From assembly GCA_902773475.1 (NCBI GenBank), contig CACYEO010000012.1, positions 1 through 11,827 of the forward strand: a stretch of 11,827 nucleotides of DNA, in the 5' to 3' direction. Below the pieces are notes generated by a model, which did not search any database, was not told where the DNA came from, and saw only the letters and a list, made by a program, of their open reading frames with translations. Source of the DNA: an uncultured bacterium (lineage in GTDB: Bacteria > Verrucomicrobiota > Kiritimatiellia > RFP12 > UBA1067). Of the stretch, positions 7,299 through 11,827 are shown piece after piece (within the stretch, counting starts at the first letter, position 1; every line of letters begins with the position of its first letter). The position numbers were made by a program, and so were the translations under genes.

Positions 7299-7667
7299 TC
7301 AAACAGAGAACGAATTGTCCGGCCCCGCGATTACCGCGATTTTCGGGACGTGCGCGGCGGCTTCGCCGGCCGGGACGGAACACCACGACATCACTATCAG
7401 CCTGTCGCCGACGGAACCCATGTGCGCGGCCGCGCCGTTCAGGCAGCAGACTCCGGACCCGCGGGGGCCTTTTATCGCGTAGGTCTCGAAACGTTTGCCG
7501 TTGTCGACGTTTGCGCAGAGGATCTTCTCGAAATTGAAAATCCCCGCCGCGTCCATGATGTCCTCGTCAACAGTGAGAGAACCGGCATAGTCGAGATCGG
7601 CCTGCGTCACGCGAATCCGGTGGATCTTGGATTTCAAAAGAGTGACGAACACGGTGCGCTCCGTCAT
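7299..7667 (-). CDS. panD: Aspartate 1-decarboxylase proenzyme
   Basis: PanD makes beta-alanine from aspartate for pantothenate and CoA. It is a pyruvoyl enzyme made by self-cleavage between Gly and Ser, here G29-S30 in LDYAGSLTVDE. Other conserved residues, placed by alignment with E. coli PanD from memory, are K14 (Lys9), R59 (Arg54), Y63 (Tyr58) and N77 (Asn72) in KRFETYAI and LNGAAAH. The 122 residues are close to the usual 115-130. The ATG overlaps the clpX stop as ATGA, and I see no strong Shine-Dalgarno site of its own, so translation is probably coupled to clpX. panB and panC are not nearby. Confidence 0.95.
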   Translation of the reverse strand: MTERTVFVTLLKSKIHRIRVTQADLDYAGSLTVDEDIMDAAGIFNFEKILCANVDNGKRFETYAIKGPRGSGVCCLNGAAAHMGSVGDRLIVMSWCSVPAGEAAAHVPKIAVIAGPDNSFSV

Positions 7668-8929
7668 GCGAGTTTCGCGCGGACGTCTTCCGCGGAAATC
7701 GTTATTTTCGCGCCGGGCTTAGCCGAAGGCGCTTCGAACATGATATCCTGCATCACGCGCTCCATCGCGGCGCGGAGACCGCGGGCCCCGGTCTTGCGCT
7801 TCTTGGCGATGGCGGCGAGTTCGCGAAGCGCGCCTTCCTCGAACGTCACATCCGCCCCGTCCATGGCGAGGAGTTTGCGATACTGTTTCACGAGCGAGTT
7901 TTTAGGCTCGACGAGTATGCGCACCAGGTCGTCTTCCGTAAGATCGTCCATCACCGATATTATCGGCAGGCGTCCGGTGAATTCCGGGATGAGGCCGAAC
8001 TGGACGAGGTCTTCGGGACGCACGTCCTTGAGAAGCCCGCTGCGCTTTTCCGCATCCGACGCCGCGCCGTCTTTGCTGTCGAATCCTATGACGCGGGCGT
8101 TGGCGCGGCTCTCCACGATCTTCTCGAGTCCCACGAACGCGCCGCCGCAGATGAAAAGGATGTTGGAGGTGTCGACCTCGATATACTCCTGGTCGGGATG
8201 TTTGCGTCCGCCCTTCGGGGGAATGCGGGCGATCGTTCCTTCGAGGATTTTGAGGAGCGCCTGCTGCACGCCTTCGCCCGAGACGTCGCGCGTGATCGAA
8301 ACATTCTGCGTGCGCCCGGCGATCTTGTCGATTTCATCGACGTAGATTATGCCGCGCGCCGCCCTCCGCGGATCCATGTCGGCGTTCTGGAGAAGATAGC
8401 GCACGAGGTTCTCGACATCCTCGCCCACGTAGCCGGCTTCGGTCAGCGTGGTGGCGTCGCCTATCGCGAACGGCACGTTCAGGAAGCGCGCAAGAGATTT
8501 GGCGAGAAGCGTCTTGCCGCAACCGGTGGGGCCGATGAGCAGGACGTTCGATTTCTCGATTTCAACGTCCGCGAACTCGCCGTCTTTCACGTCTTTCGGC
8601 TGTTCGAGGCGGCGGTAGTGGTTGTGCACCGCAGTCGCGAGAGAGCGCTTTACCGCATCCTGCCCGATCACGTACTGGTCGAGGAACGCCTTGATCTCGA
8701 CGGGGGAGGGAACGCGGAGCGGTTTTTCCTCCTGCGGAGCGGCGTCGTGTTTGCGCTGGGCCGCAGCCTCGGGGCCGTACGCGCCGGCGTCCGAATAGAG
8801 GTTGAAAAGAAGATGCGTGCAGGCGCTGCAGATGTTGACGCCCCTCGGTCCGGGTATGACCATATCCTCGGGACCGTTCGCTCCGCAGAAACTGCAGACG
8901 GGATTTCCGTCGTCCTTTTTCTTCGCCAT
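7664..8929 (-). CDS. clpX: ATP-dependent Clp protease, ATPase subunit ClpX
   Basis: ClpX is the hexameric AAA+ unfoldase that feeds substrates into ClpP. The 421-residue protein has every expected element. The N-terminal zinc-binding domain has cysteines 12, 15, 34 and 37. Walker A is GPTGCGKT (133-140) and Walker B is IIYVDEID (194-201). The GYVGE pore loop is at 166-170, the RKH loop at 242-244, and IGF at 281-283 is the loop that docks on ClpP. The arginine finger is in EFTGR (R320) and sensor II is GARGLR (381-386). GGAG lies 8 nt before the ATG. The gap to clpP is 4 bp and the stop overlaps panD. The IGF loop and adjacent clpP support a working ClpXP pair. Confidence 0.98.
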   Translation of the reverse strand: MAKKKDDGNPVCSFCGANGPEDMVIPGPRGVNICSACTHLLFNLYSDAGAYGPEAAAQRKHDAAPQEEKPLRVPSPVEIKAFLDQYVIGQDAVKRSLATAVHNHYRRLEQPKDVKDGEFADVEIEKSNVLLIGPTGCGKTLLAKSLARFLNVPFAIGDATTLTEAGYVGEDVENLVRYLLQNADMDPRRAARGIIYVDEIDKIAGRTQNVSITRDVSGEGVQQALLKILEGTIARIPPKGGRKHPDQEYIEVDTSNILFICGGAFVGLEKIVESRANARVIGFDSKDGAASDAEKRSGLLKDVRPEDLVQFGLIPEFTGRLPIISVMDDLTEDDLVRILVEPKNSLVKQYRKLLAMDGADVTFEEGALRELAAIAKKRKTGARGLRAAMERVMQDIMFEAPSAKPGAKITISAEDVRAKLA

Positions 8930-8933
8930 GGCG

Positions 8934-9536
8934 TCAGCTCCGCGCGGAGTTGTCGATCACCTCGTCCACGAGTCCGTAGTCTTTGGCTTCGGCGGCTGAC
9001 ATGAAAAAGTCGCGGTCGGTGTCTTTGACTATGCTGTCGAACGCCTTGCCGGTGTGGGAGGCGAGGATGTTGTTGAGCATCTCTTTGAGACGGAGTATTT
9101 CGCGCGCGGTGATTTCTATGTCGCTCGCTTTCCCCTCCGCGCCGCCCCACGGCTGGTGGATCATGATGCGGGCGTTGGGGAGCGCGTAGCGCTTGCCCTT
9201 GCGCCCGGCCGCCAGCAGCACGGCGCCCATCGAGCAGGCTTCGCCGATGCAGTAGGTGGCCACGGGGCATTTCACGAACTGCATCGTGTCGTATATCGCA
9301 AGCCCGGCCGTGACGGACCCGCCGGGCGAGTTGATATAGACCGAAATGTCCTTCTCCGCGTCCTGCGCCTGAAGGAACAGAAGCTGGGCGACGACGAGAT
9401 TGGCGGATTCGTCGTCTATCGCGCCGCCTATGAAAACGATCCGGTCCTGCAGCAGTCTGGAATAGATGTCGAACGCGCGTTCGCCGCGCGGCGACTGTTC
9501 CACGACCATCGGCACGAGGTACGATTTGGGGCTCAT
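8934..9536 (-). CDS. clpP: ATP-dependent Clp protease, proteolytic subunit ClpP
   Basis: ClpP is the tetradecameric serine peptidase served by ClpX. With the start at 9536 the product is 200 residues. The catalytic triad is S102 (GEACSMGAVLL), H127 (IMIHQPWGG) and D176 (DTDRDFFM), with the same spacings as E. coli (25 and 49 residues). The mature N-terminal loop begins around LVPMVVEQ. I chose the ATG at 9536 because GGAG lies 9 nt upstream. The ATG at 9551 would add five residues (MEFSA) but has no Shine-Dalgarno site, and the open frame extending to 9680 lies inside tig. A cysteine directly precedes the catalytic serine, where E. coli has alanine. The gap to tig is 34 bp and to clpX 4 bp. 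Confidence 0.96.
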   Translation of the reverse strand: MSPKSYLVPMVVEQSPRGERAFDIYSRLLQDRIVFIGGAIDDESANLVVAQLLFLQAQDAEKDISVYINSPGGSVTAGLAIYDTMQFVKCPVATYCIGEACSMGAVLLAAGRKGKRYALPNARIMIHQPWGGAEGKASDIEITAREILRLKEMLNNILASHTGKAFDSIVKDTDRDFFMSAAEAKDYGLVDEVIDNSARS

Positions 9537-9545
9537 TGCGGAAAA

Positions 9546-9549
9546 CTCC
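9546..9549 (-). promoter_or_regulatory. Shine-Dalgarno site that decides the clpP start
   Basis: On the minus strand this reads GGAG, 9 nt before the ATG at 9536. It lies within the first codons of the longer alternative start (ATG at 9551), so it can only serve the downstream ATG. No comparable motif precedes 9551. Confidence 0.6.
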
Positions 9550-9570
9550 ATGTTGCGGTACGGCAGACTG

Positions 9571-10878
9571 TCACGAGGCGGCAAGCGCGCCTTCGACGAT
9601 CTTGGCGAGCGTCTTTCTGCGTGTGACGTGTTCCGCCACTCCGCCCATGCCGCCGTTGGCGAGCAGGCGCTTGTAGACATCCCCGGGCTTCCTGCCGGAA
9701 GCGGCCGAGATATTCGCGATCTCCTCCAGAACCTCGTCCCGGGACGCCTCTATCTTTTCGGCCTCGGCGATCTTCTCGAGAATGAAATCCAGGCGGACCT
9801 GGCGCATGGCGGCCTCTTCGGCCTGCGCCTTGATCCGTTCGCTGTTCTTCTCGAAATAGTCGGCGGGCAGGCCGGAGCGCTGCGCGCGCTCGGACAGACG
9901 CTGGAGAAACGCGTTGCGCTCCGCCTGGAAATTCGAAGGCGGAATGTCGAACGTCGCATCCTTGAGAAGCGCCGCTATGACTTCGTCGTCGATGCGGGTT
10001 TCTTCCGAACGTTTGAATTCGGCTTCGAGATGCTCGCGGATCTGCTTGCGGAGCGCTTCCATGTCCTCCACGCCGGAAAGCTTGGCAAGTTCCGCGTCAT
10101 CCGGCGGAACCGCCTTGCGCAGCTGCTTCAGAGAGACCTCATATACCGCCGACAGCCCTTTGAGGGTGTCGGGAGAGGCGTCGGTGTCGGGGAAGCGGAC
10201 GTCGACATTCTTGGTTTCGCCCTGTTTCATGCCCTTGAGAGCGTCGACTATTTCGGGGATGAACGCGCCTTCGCGGATCGCAGTCCAGAATCCTTCGCTG
10301 GAGCCGACGGCCTTCGCGTCCGGCGCGATTTCCTCGACGGGCTTTCCGTCTACGGTTCCCTTGAACGCGATGGATGCGAAATCGTCTTCCGCGGCCGCTT
10401 CGCCTTCAGCCGCGTCTTTGTACGACGACAGGCGCTTGCGCAGATTGGCGACAGCCTCTTCCACCGAGGCGTCCGTCACGTCCGGTTCGCGTTTTTCGAC
10501 CTTGATCGACTTGTAGGCGGGCAGATCGAACTGCGGGAAAAGCTCGACCGTCACGGAGAAAGTCATTTCCCCGCCGGTTTCGTACTTCTCGTCCTTCAAA
10601 TCCGTGAAGCGCAGCAGGCGGTCCTTGAAAGACTCGTCTTTGGCCGCTTCCGCGAGCGCGGCGTCGATTGCTTCGCGTTTGGCTGTTTCAAGGACGTTCT
10701 CCGCGAAATGCTTTTCTATCAAGTTGCGCGGGATTTTTCCCTTGCGGAATCCCGGCATGGACGCCTTTGCGGAAATCCTGCCGATCGCCTTGTCGCGGTA
10801 TTTCGCCATTTCCCCCGCGTCCAGAACGATTCCAAGTTCCGCCGTGCACTGCGTTTCGCTGTTCTTTTCGATATTCAT
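9571..10878 (-). CDS. tig: Trigger factor (ribosome-bound chaperone and prolyl isomerase)
   Basis: Trigger factor binds at the ribosomal exit tunnel and shields nascent chains. The 435-residue length is standard. The N-terminal ribosome-binding domain has the signature GFRKGK at 43-48 within MPGFRKGKIP. A FKBP-type PPIase domain spans about 165-250 (SIAFKGTVDGKP, FIPEIVDALKGMKQGE). The C-terminal chaperone domain spans about 260-435, with arm segments such as FDIPPSNFQAERN. The start is supported by AAAGG just upstream of the ATG. It heads the conserved tig-clpP-clpX order, which links folding of new chains to degradation. A weak promoter candidate lies in the 91-bp gap before it. Confidence 0.97.
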   Translation of the reverse strand: MNIEKNSETQCTAELGIVLDAGEMAKYRDKAIGRISAKASMPGFRKGKIPRNLIEKHFAENVLETAKREAIDAALAEAAKDESFKDRLLRFTDLKDEKYETGGEMTFSVTVELFPQFDLPAYKSIKVEKREPDVTDASVEEAVANLRKRLSSYKDAAEGEAAAEDDFASIAFKGTVDGKPVEEIAPDAKAVGSSEGFWTAIREGAFIPEIVDALKGMKQGETKNVDVRFPDTDASPDTLKGLSAVYEVSLKQLRKAVPPDDAELAKLSGVEDMEALRKQIREHLEAEFKRSEETRIDDEVIAALLKDATFDIPPSNFQAERNAFLQRLSERAQRSGLPADYFEKNSERIKAQAEEAAMRQVRLDFILEKIAEAEKIEASRDEVLEEIANISAASGRKPGDVYKRLLANGGMGGVAEHVTRRKTLAKIVEGALAAS

Positions 10879-10903
10879 TGCAACCTTTCGGGCTCATCCG
10901 CCC

Positions 10904-10925
10904 TGCCTTATGGATGGAAAAGGCA
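10904..10925. repeat. Inverted repeat in the tig leader
   Basis: TGCCTT (10904-10909) and AAGGCA (10920-10925) form a 6-bp perfect inverted repeat with a 10-nt loop, 26 bp before the tig start. It overlaps the candidate promoter at 10907-10935. It is not followed by a T-run on the minus strand. It might be an operator or a leader hairpin, or chance. Confidence 0.35.
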
Positions 10926-10935
10926 AGTTTACCAA
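10907..10935 (-). promoter_or_regulatory. Possible promoter for tig-clpP-clpX and downstream genes
   Basis: On the minus strand TTGGTA (10935-10930) and CATAAG (10912-10907) are 17 bp apart, each matching four of six consensus positions. This would give a leader of under 30 nt before tig. It is a modest match. The alternative is read-through from the nudC-like gene 91 bp upstream. I see no heat-shock-type promoter. Confidence 0.35.
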
Positions 10936-10969
10936 AACCCCGTTCAGCGGGCAAACCGCCGGACGCGGT

Positions 10970-11572
10970 TCATCCGGGAAAACGCGCGGAACCGCCGCAG
11001 TCCGCCAGCCAGGCGTCGATCATCTTTCTCGCGATCGACCCGGGTTGCGGTATCTGCGGCAGGTTTCCGCGTCCGAACCATCCCGATTCCACGACCTCCG
11101 CGCCGTCGGGTTTCAATTCCCCCTCCGCGTATTCCGCGCGGAATCCGATCATTATGTTGGAAGGATACGGCCATGTCTGGGAACCGGCATAGCGTATGTC
11201 CGCCACTTCTATGGACGCCTCTTCCCGTATCTCGCGGCGGACCGCTTCCTCTAGATTTTCGCCGGGATCCACAAAACCGGCGACAAGAGTCCATGCCGCG
11301 CCTTTGTAGTGCGTATTGCGCTGAAGAAGCGCTTTGTCGCCTTTTGTCACAAGCGCGATCACCGCCGGCGCTATGCGGGGATACGCCGCATACCCGCAGG
11401 AAGGGCAGACGAAAGCCCGCTCCGCGGCGTCGGCGTGCGGCTTCATTTCCGCGCCGCAGCATCCGCAGAAGCGGTTCGTGCGCCTCCATTCCGCAAGTTC
11501 CAGTTCCGAAGAAGCTTTGCGGATTTCCTCCGGCGACCCCGTTGCGGCTGTTTTTCTGAATTCGTCTGCCAT
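10970..11572 (-). CDS. nudC: NudC-like NAD(H) pyrophosphatase (Nudix hydrolase)
   Basis: NudC enzymes cleave NADH or NAD to NMN(H) and AMP and remove NAD caps from RNA 5' ends. The 200-residue product has a zinc ribbon with C36, C39, C56 and C59, then AYPRIAPAVI (63-72). The Nudix box is at 99-121 (G99, E105, R113-E114, E117-E118). SQTWPYP (131-137) corresponds to the NudC signature SQPWPFP. GSIARKMI (178-185) is also typical. It is shorter than E. coli NudC (about 257) because most of the N-terminal domain is missing. The last Nudix glycine is S120, and the signature has P to T and F to Y changes, so substrate preference could differ. The ATG at 11572 follows AAGGGGA. A frame extending to 11635 runs past the promoter and is less likely. 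Confidence 0.85.
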   Translation of the reverse strand: MADEFRKTAATGSPEEIRKASSELELAEWRRTNRFCGCCGAEMKPHADAAERAFVCPSCGYAAYPRIAPAVIALVTKGDKALLQRNTHYKGAAWTLVAGFVDPGENLEEAVRREIREEASIEVADIRYAGSQTWPYPSNIMIGFRAEYAEGELKPDGAEVVESGWFGRGNLPQIPQPGSIARKMIDAWLADCGGSARFPG

Positions 11573-11594
11573 GCAATTTCCCCTTCCGCGAACC

Positions 11595-11603
11595 ATTATA
11601 CCA
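11595..11603 (-). promoter_or_regulatory. Extended -10 promoter of the nudC-like gene
   Basis: On the minus strand this reads TGGTATAAT, a perfect extended -10 element (TGn plus TATAAT). No good -35 lies 16-18 bp upstream, as is common for extended -10 promoters. Transcription would start near 11588, leaving a leader of about 15 nt that holds the Shine-Dalgarno site. Confidence 0.65.
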
Positions 11604-11653
11604 AACAGCCGCCGGACCGGGCGCAAAAGACGCACGGAGAAGAAAAGGAAGAA

Positions 11654-11701
11654 GTGTTTGGGTGTTTGAGTGTTTGGGTTTTTGGGTTTTTGGGTTTTTT
11701 G
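11654..11701 (+). repeat. Right octamer tandem array, block 1
   Basis: Six consecutive 8-base units: GTGTTTGG, GTGTTTGA, GTGTTTGG, GTTTTTGG, GTTTTTGG and GTTTTTTG, decaying into TTTTTAG. Four GGG runs at 11660-11662, 11676-11678, 11684-11686 and 11692-11694 could form a G-quadruplex on this strand. The units match the left array at 51-84 in inverted orientation. Confidence 0.9.
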
Positions 11702-11710
11702 TTTTTAGAC

Positions 11711-11737
11711 AGAATTTACAGAATTGACAGAATTGAG
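11711..11737 (+). repeat. Nonamer tandem repeat (AGAATTKAC type), three copies
   Basis: AGAATTTAC, AGAATTGAC and AGAATTGAG follow one another directly between the two octamer blocks. A related CAGGATTTAC lies at 11773-11782, after the second block, so the two families are interleaved. Confidence 0.85.
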
Positions 11738-11740
11738 ACA

Positions 11741-11772
11741 GGGTTTGAGTGTTTGGGTGTTTGGGTGTTTGA
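11741..11772 (+). repeat. Right octamer tandem array, block 2
   Basis: Four 8-base units in register: GGGTTTGA, GTGTTTGG, GTGTTTGG and GTGTTTGA. Same family and orientation as 11654-11701, separated from it by the nonamer repeat. Confidence 0.9.
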
Positions 11773-11782
11773 CAGGATTTAC

Positions 11783-11810
11783 TCGCGTCTCGCGTCTAAT
11801 GTCTCGCGCC
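11783..11810 (+). repeat. Heptamer tandem repeat (TCGCGTC type), four copies
   Basis: TCGCGTC twice, then the diverged copies TAATGTC and TCGCGCC. It follows directly on the octamer and nonamer repeats. The function is unknown, and it may continue in related form past the window edge. Confidence 0.7.
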
Positions 11811-11827
11811 CGCCTAGGATTCTAGAA

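Larger units (their letters stand above)
11573..11827. other. Right-hand non-coding region: promoter plus several short tandem repeat families
   Basis: This 255-bp region has no convincing gene. It carries the nudC promoter, then an octamer array, a nonamer array, a second octamer array, a heptamer array and palindromic CCTAGG and TTCTAGAA (11813-11827) cut by the window edge. Its repeat-rich T/G composition contrasts sharply with the GC-rich genes. Confidence 0.75.

Noticed and set aside
10928..10951. Intrinsic terminator after the nudC-like gene
   Set aside because: On the minus strand only a 4-bp CCCG/CGGG stem followed by GTTTT is seen, too weak to call.
9466..11559. 697-residue plus-strand open frame antisense to clpP, tig and nudC
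   Set aside because: The minus-strand genes match their families over their full lengths. This frame shows no start signal or recognisable domain.
11684..11707. Intrinsic terminator in the T-rich tract
   Set aside because: No GC-rich stem precedes the T-runs and no plus-strand gene ends nearby.
11654..11772. CRISPR array
   Set aside because: Units are 8 bases and directly contiguous, with no spacers and no cas genes in the window.
1..11827. A defence island, toxin-antitoxin pair or mobile element
   Set aside because: All eleven genes are housekeeping or a non-mobile membrane protein. There is no transposase, integrase, tRNA, or target-site duplication visible.

Overview
The window is high-GC bacterial chromosome. 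It holds eleven protein-coding genes in two convergent groups, with strong Shine-Dalgarno sites, short spacers and several stop/start overlaps. Most of the genes are housekeeping. The genes place it only as a typical, probably Gram-negative bacterium: RmuC, TilS, full-length ClpX with its zinc domain, trigger factor, PanD, HisH and HisF are all present. A metagenome-derived member of the PVC superphylum (Lentisphaerota/Kiritimatiellota type) would fit the base composition and the alanine-rich membrane protein. That is a low-confidence impression, not something the sequence proves.

Layout, left to right. Bases 1-375 carry no convincing gene. They hold a short array of an 8-base repeat (51-84), two perfect 10-bp palindromes and two possible sigma70-type promoters. 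The plus-strand group follows. First is an unrecognised protein with a zinc ribbon, a 12-residue repeat, one membrane segment and a long coiled coil (376-2049). Next come tilS (2049-3314, stop/start overlap) and rmuC (3333-4769). A 20-bp gap separates rmuC from the minus-strand group. Read in its own direction, that group is nudC-like Nudix hydrolase (11572-10970), tig (10878-9571), clpP (9536-8934), clpX (8929-7664), panD (7667-7299), serC (7266-6190), hisH (6172-5564) and hisF (5560-4790). From tig to hisF the spacing is at most 34 bp, which suggests one long transcript. The nudC-like gene has its own extended -10 promoter, and a weaker promoter candidate precedes tig. Bases 11573-11827 hold that promoter and several short tandem repeat arrays running to the window edge.

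How the genes work together. tig-clpP-clpX is the widely conserved nascent-chain folding and regulated proteolysis module. HisH and HisF are the two subunits of imidazole glycerol phosphate synthase. SerC and PanD are single steps of serine/PLP and pantothenate/CoA synthesis that appear to have joined the clp transcript; panD overlaps clpX by ATGA. TilS modifies tRNA-Ile, and RmuC is a membrane-anchored, nuclease-fold protein linked to genome stability.

No defence system, mobile element, CRISPR array, tRNA or rRNA is visible. The least explained material is the non-coding repeat families at both ends, which share a 22-base identical core in inverted orientation, and the first gene of the plus-strand group.
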